Of a stretch of 11,313 nucleotides of DNA, positions 6,559 to 11,313 are shown one piece after another. Within the stretch, counting starts at the first letter, position 1; every line of letters begins with the position of its first letter. The DNA comes from an uncultured Peptococcaceae bacterium (lineage in GTDB: Bacteria; Bacillota; Dehalobacteriia; UBA7702): assembly GCA_937919295.1 (NCBI GenBank), contig CALFRX010000172.1, positions 1 to 11,313 on the forward strand, written 5' to 3'. Both the position numbers and the translations under genes were made by a program. The notes below the pieces were generated by a model. That model had not been told where the DNA came from. It saw nothing but the letters and a program-made list of their open reading frames with translations, and did no database searches.

Positions 6559-7449
6559 TCAGCTTTTTGCGGCGATGTGCAACGCCTCACCTTGCCCGAA
6601 TAAGGTAAAGCGGCTATTTTTGGGAATAAAGAAACAATCTCCGGCAGTGTAATTACATTGACAGTCGGCCGATAAAAAACGGCCACAGCCGGATAAAAAC
6701 AGCACCGCGGCGTCTTCCCGGGCCGCGCAGCAAGAGTCCCCCAAAAAGCAACATTCGTCGATGACAAAGGGAAAGCCCTTTTCCGATTCAAAAAGCGAAC
6801 CGTCTTTCAGAGTCGCGCTCAACGGTGTTGTTCGGCTTAGATTGAGCACAGCGAGGGCCTTTTCCAACTGCGTGGCTCTGCCCCGGCCGTAATCGTACAG
6901 GCGGTAAGTCAAATCAGCATTCTGCTGTATCTCATAAAGGGATACGCCGCCGCCAATGGCGTGAACCGTACCGGCGGGCACGAAAATCACCTCGCCACCG
7001 GAAACGGGAATCCGGTTCAGTAACGCTAAAATGGTGCCGTAAGCGCAGCTGCGCACAATATCAAGGACAGAAACAGCTTCCTTAAAACCGACAAACACAG
7101 CGGCGTCTTCCCGGCAACGGTCGATGATCCAGAGTTCATGCTTACCCCTGCCACCTACTTTTTTTGCGGCGGCGTCGTTGGGATGCACCTGCACCGATAA
7201 GGGTTCCGCGGCGTCAATGGCCTTGATCAACAGGGGAAAGTTTTCCGGGTCTCTGTGACTTTGTTCTAAATAAGTGAAAAAGGAACTTCCCTCTTGGGTG
7301 ATGGAGGCTTGGCCCTGAATAGCGGAAAGCAGGTAGGCTTCGCCGATCTTGCTGCCGCCGTAACGGCGTCCGAGTCTCTCCCCGCCCCAGATCGTTTCCT
7401 TTAAATATGGCTTTAATTTGACTGGTTGATCAATGATATCTTTTTTCAC
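6559..7449 (-). CDS. manA: Class I mannose-6-phosphate isomerase (short Firmicutes type)
   Basis: Zinc enzyme that interconverts mannose-6-phosphate and fructose-6-phosphate, feeding mannose into glycolysis or supplying mannose-6-phosphate for glycan precursors. From the GTG at 7449 it has 296 residues, in the range of the short Bacillus-type enzyme (about 315). It opens with the family pattern KLKPYLKETIWGG (11-23). Zinc ligands are visible as QVHPND (Q87, H89), the glutamate in GKHELW (E105) and PAGTVHAIGGG (H163). LTYRLYDYGR (180-189) is the conserved arginine-containing segment and a cupin-like C-terminal half follows. A longer frame runs to a GTG at 7509, but a TATAAT at 7480-7485 sits inside that extension and AAGGGG is 5 nt upstream of the GTG at 7449, so the shorter start is preferred. 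No clear terminator separates it from the zinc-ribbon gene. Confidence 0.92.
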   Translation of the reverse strand: MKKDIIDQPVKLKPYLKETIWGGERLGRRYGGSKIGEAYLLSAIQGQASITQEGSSFFTYLEQSHRDPENFPLLIKAIDAAEPLSVQVHPNDAAAKKVGGRGKHELWIIDRCREDAAVFVGFKEAVSVLDIVRSCAYGTILALLNRIPVSGGEVIFVPAGTVHAIGGGVSLYEIQQNADLTYRLYDYGRGRATQLEKALAVLNLSRTTPLSATLKDGSLFESEKGFPFVIDECCFLGDSCCAAREDAAVLFLSGCGRFLSADCQCNYTAGDCFFIPKNSRFTLFGQGEALHIAAKS

Positions 7450-7479
7450 GTAATCCCCTTCTTTGCATACGGTTACTGT

Positions 7480-7508
7480 ATTATATGCAGAGAACAAGTT
7501 TCCGCGCA
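7480..7508 (-). promoter_or_regulatory. Probable manA promoter
   Basis: The minus strand has a perfect TATAAT at 7480-7485. At a 17-nt spacer the -35 position (7503-7508) reads TGCGCG, a poor match. The implied start near 7473 leaves about 24 nt before the GTG at 7449, with AAGGGG (7455-7460) in between. This supports the short manA start. Confidence 0.55.
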
Positions 7509-7546
7509 CAAAAGAAAGGTCGAAAGATCAGCCATCGCCGCGAGAA

Positions 7547-7572
7547 AAAGCGCTTTGCTCCGCCTATGGCGG
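7547..7572. repeat. Two adjacent palindromes in the divergent manA / phosphoesterase promoter region
   Basis: AAAGCGCTTT (7547-7556) is a perfect 10-bp palindrome. CCGCC-TAT-GGCGG (7560-7572) is a 5-bp inverted repeat that overlaps the weak -35 position of the plus-strand promoter. They lie between the two divergent promoters and could be operator sites. Function is inferred from position only. Confidence 0.35.
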
Positions 7573-7595
7573 AAGACTATCCGTTGTGTTATAAT
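7567..7595 (+). promoter_or_regulatory. Extended -10 promoter upstream of the metallophosphoesterase
   Basis: TGTTATAAT at 7587-7595 is a perfect extended -10 (TG-n-TATAAT). The -35 position at 17-nt spacing (7567-7572) is TGGCGG, a weak match, which extended -10 promoters tolerate. The implied start near 7602 gives an unusually long leader of about 230 nt. A second, weaker candidate nearer the gene is TTGGCG (7749-7754), 17 nt, CCTAAT (7772-7777). Confidence 0.55.
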
Positions 7596-7601
7596 CACAA
7601 C

Positions 7602-7834
7602 AGACATAAGCGAACTAGACCGATCAGGAATGACTTGAAAAAATCAAGAGAATCAAGGAAAACCAAGTCCGTTAAAAAGCCCCAGGGGCGAGACACCGGC
7701 GGAAAAGCAAACCCGTTACGGACAAAAAGCGCATCATCACCCGTTTCTTTGGCGGAAAGACCGCTATCTGCCCTAATCAGCGCGGCGAGCGGGAAACAAT
7801 AAGCATTAAACGGTAAAAGGTAATAGAGAGAACC
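7602..7834 (+). other. Long, apparently untranslated leader with local stem-loops before the metallophosphoesterase
   Basis: No credible gene lies here; the one open frame is highly basic, lacks a ribosome binding site and has no start after the predicted transcription start. Visible pairings are CTTGA/TCAAG (7634-7638 with 7644-7648), an outer GTCCGT/ACGGAC stem (7667-7672 with 7718-7723) enclosing GCCC-CAG-GGGC (7679-7689), and GCGG-AAAGA-CCGC (about 7752-7764). I could not match it to any riboswitch consensus I know. The segment may be a regulatory leader or plain spacer. Confidence 0.35.
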
Positions 7835-8668
7835 ATGCTCAAACCGATCCTTCTTCTACTCATCGTTGGCCTCATCCTCTATCTCTACTGGGGGAATACG
7901 ACGATCAAAGTAACAAAAATCCGTGTTGCCGGCAAGGCGCTGCCCGCATCATTCAGCGGCTTCGTCATTGCCCATATTTCCGATTTGCATAACGCGGAAT
8001 TTGGCAGCAAGCAAAAAAAGCTGCTGAATACCATTGCCATAGCGTCCCCCGATTTGATTGCCGTAACCGGCGATCTCATCGACTCCCGCCGCACCGATAC
8101 AAAAAAGGCCCTAACCTTCATGGAAGGCGCCGCAAAGATCGCCCCGGTCTATTACGTCACCGGCAACCATGAATCAAGGATCGCCGCTTATCCCCAGTTT
8201 GAAGCGGCGCTGCTGGATCGTGGCGCCGTTGTTTTAAGAAACGCGGAGGCGATGATAAAACGGGGTGACGACCGTATCCGCCTTTGGGGCTTGGATGACC
8301 CGACCTTCAGTGGAGAACACGGAAGGATAAAAAACCGGCTCATCGCCGAAAAGGCCCTAAAAAGCCTGGCCAGGGAGGAAGATCTCTATACGGTCTTGCT
8401 CTCCCACCGCCCGGAATTGTTTGATCTTTACGCGGCCCACGGCATCGACCTCGCTCTTTGCGGCCACGCCCATGGCGGACAGGTACGCCTGCCGCTGATC
8501 GGCGGACTGTACGCACCGAACCAGGGCCGGTTCCCCGCCTATCAAAACGGTCTTTACCAAAAAGGACGCACCGGGATGGTGGTCAGCCGAGGCCTGGGCA
8601 ACAGTCTTGATCCCCTGCGAATCAACAACCGCCCGGAATTGGTCGTCGTCACCTTGGAGGCAGAATAA
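7835..8668 (+). CDS. Membrane-anchored calcineurin-like metallophosphoesterase (YkuE/YaeI-like)
   Basis: A 277-residue phosphoesterase of the two-metal Metallophos superfamily. A hydrophobic N-terminal segment (residues 4-18) without an obvious cleavage site suggests an uncleaved membrane anchor. All blocks are present: HISDLH (47-52, D50 and H52), TGDLID (78-83, D80), TGNHES (109-114, N111 and H112), LLSHRPE (188-194, H191) and GHAHGGQVRLP (210-220, H211 and H213). YkuE of B. subtilis and YaeI of E. coli are the nearest families I know; YaeI-type members have been linked to phospholipid or UDP-sugar-lipid turnover, but the substrate here is unknown. An in-frame stop lies shortly upstream and no other start is available, so ATG 7835 is used although its ribosome binding site is weak (AAGG lies too far, GAGAG is close). 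It is the only convincing plus-strand gene here. Confidence 0.9.
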   Translation: MLKPILLLLIVGLILYLYWGNTTIKVTKIRVAGKALPASFSGFVIAHISDLHNAEFGSKQKKLLNTIAIASPDLIAVTGDLIDSRRTDTKKALTFMEGAAKIAPVYYVTGNHESRIAAYPQFEAALLDRGAVVLRNAEAMIKRGDDRIRLWGLDDPTFSGEHGRIKNRLIAEKALKSLAREEDLYTVLLSHRPELFDLYAAHGIDLALCGHAHGGQVRLPLIGGLYAPNQGRFPAYQNGLYQKGRTGMVVSRGLGNSLDPLRINNRPELVVVTLEAE

Positions 8669-8672
8669 AATA

Positions 8673-8720
8673 CGCCTCATTTCCGAAAATTCTTCGGAAA
8701 TGAGGCGCTGCTTTTTGTTT
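8673..8720. terminator. Bidirectional terminator between converging metallophosphoesterase and LCP genes
   Basis: CGCCTCATTTCCGAA (8673-8687) and its exact complement (8693-8707) form a 15-bp perfect stem with a 5-nt loop. On the plus strand CTGC then T5-G-T4 follows. On the minus strand TATTTTATT follows, so it can end both transcripts. It starts 5 nt after the phosphoesterase stop and lies about 30 nt beyond the LCP stop. Confidence 0.92.
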
Positions 8721-8736
8721 TAAGGAATGGAAGGCT

Positions 8737-9885
8737 TTATGGACTTTCCTCATAGATGATAGAATGCAGCCGCTCTGCCGCGGCGTCGAGATCGTAATGC
8801 CAATACCAAACGCCGTCGCTGTCCGTACCGCCGCTGAGATCGGTTTCATAATTCTCATCGGGTATCGTATTTTGCACAACAGCGAAATCCCGCACCATGA
8901 GTGGGGCAAGCCGCATGATATCCGCCGTACTCAAAGAGGTCTCCACAATGGCGGAAAACCGGCGCACAAACTTCGGATATTCCAGCTTGCTCATGCCTTT
9001 TAACGACTCAAAAATCGCGTTCAGGATTTCCTGCTGGCGACCGGCCCGAGCGTTATCCGTATCAATCTTGCGGATGCGGGAATAACAGATGGCCTGTTGA
9101 CCGTTGAGCAAAACGTTGCCGGAGGAGGTCAGATGCTCTCCGTCGGGGAATGCTTCATCCATCATAATATTGATGGTGCTCATTTCTTCGTCGGTGATGG
9201 TGATCGTCACGCCGCCGACGGCGTCGACAATATCCACCAATTGCTCAAAATTGACGGTGGCGTACTCTTTAATATCCAGTTTAAACACTTGATTCAGGGT
9301 TTTCACCGCCAGCTCGGGGCCGCCATAGGCATAGGCGTGATTGATTTTTGTTTCTCCGTGACCGTCAATGGGAACTTTGGAATCCCGTAGGATGGAAGTC
9401 ATCTTCACATTCCCATGGATCAGATCCGCTGATAAAATCAGGATCGCGTCGGAACGTCCCGTATCGGTATTATCCCTGGTATCCACACCAAAAAAGGCGA
9501 TATTCGTCACGCCAAGCGCTCCTTCGTCGGTGATGCCCAAAGACGCGTCGTCTTTGGGAAAGTCCTGCGTATCCAAACTGCCCAAGAGATAAAAATAGGT
9601 GATACCGAAAAGCACTATAAAAAACAGGAGGATCAAACCGATGATTTTTAGTGTTTTTTTCCCTTTCCCCCTTTTGCGAGGACGGGCTTTTTTTGTCGTA
9701 TTGCGGCCTTCATCGCCGTATACGCTGTTTTTTGGGTGATGATTGCCAAAAACCGAATTCTTGGCAGCGACATCCTGCAATTGCCGGCAGCGTTGCTCTT
9801 TATGAGAATGAACTGGCGGAGCAGAGGGTTTGCGGCGGCTGCCTCGACCTTCAGGCTCCCGGTTATAATTTTCTTCTCTGTACAT
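8737..9885 (-). CDS. LytR-CpsA-Psr (LCP) family cell-wall glycopolymer transferase
   Basis: LCP enzymes move anionic glycopolymers (teichoic acid or capsule-like chains) from a polyprenyl-phosphate carrier onto peptidoglycan outside the membrane. From ATG 9885 the protein has 382 residues: a long, basic, Arg/Lys-rich cytoplasmic tail (1-77), one membrane helix (about 79-101), then the external LCP domain. Hallmarks are FFGVDTRDNTDTGRSDAILI (131-150), TSILRDSKVPI (163-173, catalytic-type R167), KINHAYAYGG (180-189) and SRIRKIDTDNARAGRQQEIL (269-288), the arginine-rich lipid-phosphate-binding block. AGGA at 9892-9895 is 6 nt upstream of this ATG; the frame extends to an ATG at 9936, but a promoter sits inside that stretch, so the shorter start is chosen. 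The tail holds a near-duplicate KNSVFG/KNSVYG. Whether the organism makes teichoic acids or another polymer cannot be told from this window. Confidence 0.93.
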   Translation of the reverse strand: MYREENYNREPEGRGSRRKPSAPPVHSHKEQRCRQLQDVAAKNSVFGNHHPKNSVYGDEGRNTTKKARPRKRGKGKKTLKIIGLILLFFIVLFGITYFYLLGSLDTQDFPKDDASLGITDEGALGVTNIAFFGVDTRDNTDTGRSDAILILSADLIHGNVKMTSILRDSKVPIDGHGETKINHAYAYGGPELAVKTLNQVFKLDIKEYATVNFEQLVDIVDAVGGVTITITDEEMSTINIMMDEAFPDGEHLTSSGNVLLNGQQAICYSRIRKIDTDNARAGRQQEILNAIFESLKGMSKLEYPKFVRRFSAIVETSLSTADIMRLAPLMVRDFAVVQNTIPDENYETDLSGGTDSDGVWYWHYDLDAAAERLHSIIYEESP

Positions 9886-9924
9886 ATTATATCCTTTTTT
9901 GTATCGAAGAATCAGAACAGAGAT

Positions 9925-9952
9925 ATTATACCACATTTCAAAAAATATGCAA
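9925..9952 (-). promoter_or_regulatory. Promoter of the LCP gene
   Basis: The minus strand shows TGGTATAAT, an extended -10 with perfect TATAAT at 9925-9930, and TTGCAT at 9947-9952 with a 16-nt spacer. The start would be near 9918, about 30 nt before the chosen ATG. This rules against the longer frame beginning at 9936. Confidence 0.75.
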
Positions 9953-9967
9953 TCTTTTGTGGTTAGA

Positions 9968-10008
9968 CAAAAAGCAGCCGCTTCGCTTGAAGGCGACCAT
10001 AAGCGGCT
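9968..10008 (-). terminator. Intrinsic terminator of the DAHP synthase gene
   Basis: On the minus strand AGCCGCTT (10001-10008) pairs with AAGCGGCT (9976-9983), with a further CGC/GCG pairing inside the loop. A short GC spacer and then T5 follow at 9969-9973. It lies about 40 nt after the DAHP synthase stop and just before the LCP promoter, so the two genes are separate transcription units. Confidence 0.85.
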
Positions 10009-10048
10009 CCTTTATCTTGTTTTAAGAATGTTAATGAAACTTTAATGA

Positions 10049-11071
10049 TTATCCCTGATCCGCCAGTTCATAAATGAGACGCTCCGTTTTATGCCAGCCG
10101 AGGCAAGGGTCGGTGATGGATTGACCGTATACTTTACCGCTCACACTTTGACAGCCGTCTTCCAGGTAGCTTTCCACCATCACGCCTTTGACAAGGCCTT
10201 GGATATCTTTGCTGTAGCGGCGGGAGTGGAGCACTTCCTTACAGATGCGGATCTGCTCAAAGGGTTCTTTGCCGGAATTGCAGTGGTTGGCGTCAACGAT
10301 GACGGCTTTATTGATCAACTCCCCTTCGGCGTAGAGATAAAAAAGCTGCATCAGATCTTCGTAATGGTAATTGGGGGACATCTTGCCGTAGCGATCCACA
10401 GAACCCCTTAAAATCGCGTGGGCCAAAGGATTGCCGTGGGAAACCACCTCCCAACCGCGATAGATGAACATATGGGCGGTTTGCGCCGCTGTTACGGCGT
10501 TGATCATGATGTTGAGATCACCGCTGGTGGGATTTTTCATGCCCACGGGAATGGAAAGACCGCTGGCGGTTAAACGGTGCTGCTGATTTTCCACGGAACG
10601 GGCACCCACCGCCAGGTAGGAAATCAAATCGGAAAGATAGCGGTAGTCTTCCGGATAGAGCATTTCGTCGGCACTGGTCAAACCGGTTTCCTCAATGACC
10701 TTCAGGTGCATTTTGCGGATGGAAACAAGCCCTTCCAGCATATCCGGCTCTTTGCTGGGATCGGGCTGATGGGCCATACCCATGTAGCCTTTGCCGGTGG
10801 TACGGGGCTTGTTACAATATATTCTGGGAATGATCAGCACCTTGTCCTTGACTTCCCCCGCCAGATTGGCCAAACGGTGAACATAATCCATAACCGCGTC
10901 CTCCCGATCGGCAGAACAGGGCCCAACAATCAACAAAAGGCGCTCGTTTTCCCCTCTTAAAATAGCGGCAATTTCCTTATCCCGTTTTTCTTTGATGGCG
11001 GCGCAGGCCCCGGAGATAGGATACTTCGCTTTGACGGCCATGGGAATGGGTAGTTTTCTCAAGAAATCCAT
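10049..11071 (-). CDS. 3-deoxy-7-phosphoheptulonate (DAHP) synthase, class I AroF/G/H type
   Basis: Cytosolic enzyme condensing phosphoenolpyruvate with erythrose-4-phosphate to DAHP, the first step of the shikimate pathway to aromatic amino acids. The 340 residues cover the whole class I-alpha family. Visible signatures are LLIVGPCSADREDAV (46-60, metal ligand C52), IPRIYCNKPRTT (81-92, substrate-binding KPRT), SVENQQHRLTASGLSIPVGM (159-178), VDANHCNSGK (259-268, H263), GVMVESYLEDG (296-306, E300) and YGQSITDPCLGW (315-326, D321). The N-terminal extension (about 1-45) is the region involved in feedback control in enteric homologues, but which amino acid would inhibit this one cannot be read from sequence. 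The gene stands alone with its own promoter and terminator. ATG 11071 has only a weak Shine-Dalgarno (AAAGAAGTGA, 11078-11087). The symbol is left blank because aroF, aroG and aroH cannot be told apart here. Confidence 0.95.
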   Translation of the reverse strand: MDFLRKLPIPMAVKAKYPISGACAAIKEKRDKEIAAILRGENERLLLIVGPCSADREDAVMDYVHRLANLAGEVKDKVLIIPRIYCNKPRTTGKGYMGMAHQPDPSKEPDMLEGLVSIRKMHLKVIEETGLTSADEMLYPEDYRYLSDLISYLAVGARSVENQQHRLTASGLSIPVGMKNPTSGDLNIMINAVTAAQTAHMFIYRGWEVVSHGNPLAHAILRGSVDRYGKMSPNYHYEDLMQLFYLYAEGELINKAVIVDANHCNSGKEPFEQIRICKEVLHSRRYSKDIQGLVKGVMVESYLEDGCQSVSGKVYGQSITDPCLGWHKTERLIYELADQG

Positions 11072-11115
11072 ATCATATCACTTCTTTACATTTTACATTC
11101 TTACGTTTTCCGGAT

Positions 11116-11144
11116 AGTATACAAAAAACATCATGTTGTTATAA
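11116..11144 (-). promoter_or_regulatory. Probable promoter of the DAHP synthase gene
   Basis: The minus strand has TTATAA (11139-11144), 17 nt, then TATACT (11116-11121), with a start near 11109 and a leader of about 38 nt. Other AT-rich -10-like hexamers occur just upstream, so the exact promoter is uncertain. There is no space for a T-box or an attenuator leader. Confidence 0.5.
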
Positions 11145-11158
11145 TATATTTATTATAA
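11127..11158. promoter_or_regulatory. Two dyads overlapping the DAHP synthase promoter, possible operators
   Basis: AACAT-C-ATGTT (11127-11137) is a perfect 5-bp dyad inside the -35/-10 spacer. TTATAATA-TATT-TATTATAA (11139-11158) is a perfect 8-bp inverted repeat covering the -35 box. Placement suggests a repressor site for aromatic amino acid control, but AT-rich sequence makes chance dyads common, especially for the second one. Confidence 0.35.
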
Positions 11159-11161
11159 TAC

Positions 11162-11190
11162 AAAAAAAGACAAAGCGCAAGGCTTTGTCT
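11162..11190 (-). terminator. Intrinsic terminator for a minus-strand gene entering from beyond the right edge
   Basis: On the minus strand AGACAAAGC (11182-11190) pairs perfectly over 9 bp with GCTTTGTCT (11168-11176) around a 5-nt loop, and six more T follow. It starts within the stop codon of the open frame to its right, which supports that frame or at least a transcript coming from that side. Confidence 0.88.
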
Positions 11191-11312
11191 CAGACTGTAG
11201 ACAAAATGCGCGTCAGCGGATTTTGGGCTACAGGATGATAGGCCGTCGAGAAAGGCTCAGGCACGGTGAACGCATTGACCTGCGGCTGCGCCGCGTACCC
11301 GGATGTACGCAA
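11190..11312 (-). CDS. Possible 3' end of an unidentified minus-strand gene, or part of a dispersed repeat
   Basis: One minus-strand frame is open from the window edge to a TGA at 11192-11190 that meets the terminator. It encodes 40 residues ending STAYHPVAQNPLTRILSTV, which match no family I can name. The other frame I read from the edge closes early. The DNA is GC-rich and contains two back-to-back hairpins (11282-11294 and 11293-11310), unlike the neighbouring AT-rich intergenic DNA. That mix fits either a true C-terminus or a repeat element or structured RNA that happens to stay open. Evidence for translation is only frame openness and the stop-terminator fit. Confidence 0.3.
   Translation of the reverse strand: MRTSGYAAQPQVNAFTVPEPFSTAYHPVAQNPLTRILSTV
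11282..11310. repeat. Two overlapping GC-rich inverted repeats
   Basis: GCGGC-TGC-GCCGC (11282-11294) and GCGTAC-CCGGAT-GTACGC (11293-11310) lie back to back and share two bases, so they would be alternative rather than simultaneous full stems. Such paired hairpins are common in palindromic dispersed repeats but can occur in coding DNA. Confidence 0.4.
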
Positions 11313-11313
11313 A

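Noticed and set aside
7660..7730. Guanidine-I (ykkC) or c-di-GMP riboswitch in the leader, suggested by ACACCGGCGGAAAAGC
   Set aside because: Only a short resemblance to the ykkC core; the other conserved blocks are missing and the gene is not a typical guanidine-related gene.
7485..7802. Plus-strand 105-codon, very basic frame upstream of the metallophosphoesterase
   Set aside because: No ribosome binding site, its start lies within the manA promoter, its first part precedes the predicted plus-strand start site, and its Lys/Arg/Ser-rich composition looks non-coding.
8737..9936. Start of the LCP gene at the ATG at 9936
   Set aside because: An extended -10 promoter at 9925-9933 overlaps this ATG, and a well-spaced Shine-Dalgarno precedes the ATG at 9885.
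1..11313. CRISPR array, transposon, prophage or defence system
   Set aside because: No regularly spaced repeats, no transposase or integrase-like protein, and no nuclease or toxin-antitoxin signature; all convincing genes but the zinc-ribbon one have metabolic, transport or envelope families.

Overview
The window reads as chromosomal DNA from a member of the Bacillota (Firmicutes). The reasons are strong AGGAGG-type ribosome binding sites, near-consensus sigma-A promoters, many hairpin-plus-U terminators, a LytR-CpsA-Psr envelope enzyme, and a Bacillus-like Xpt. I cannot place it to genus. Coding is dense, mostly on the minus strand, and mostly metabolic. I see no CRISPR array, prophage, transposase or defence island.

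Region 1 (1-5526, minus strand) is a purine salvage and nucleoside uptake operon. In transcription order it has a sigma-A promoter with a PurBox-like site just downstream, xpt (xanthine phosphoribosyltransferase), a BMP-family substrate-binding lipoprotein, a 912-codon protein that fuses the double-NBD ATPase to the first permease, and a second permease cut by the left window edge. The import genes match the B. subtilis NupNOPQ / BmpA-type set in domain content, but ATPase and permease 1 are one polypeptide here. A strong hairpin separates the lipoprotein gene from the fusion gene.

Region 2 (5527-7509, minus strand) holds a zinc-ribbon protein of unknown role with a likely bacterial PH-like domain, closed by a textbook terminator, and upstream of it a short class I mannose-6-phosphate isomerase (manA) that probably starts at a GTG.

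Region 3 (7510-8736) is a divergent promoter region with several short palindromes and an unexplained leader of about 230 nt. It precedes the only convincing plus-strand gene, a membrane-anchored YkuE/YaeI-like metallophosphoesterase. That gene converges on the LCP gene across a shared 15-bp hairpin terminator.

Region 4 (8737-11313, minus strand) has an LCP-family enzyme with its own promoter, a class I DAHP synthase (entry to the shikimate pathway) with a dyad-rich promoter, and at the right edge a terminator preceded by a GC-rich, hairpin-rich stretch. That stretch is either the end of a minus-strand gene or a dispersed repeat.

The most unusual items are the ATPase-permease fusion, the zinc-ribbon/PH-like protein, the leader before the metallophosphoesterase, and the right-edge GC-rich element. 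I found no convincing wholly new multi-gene system.
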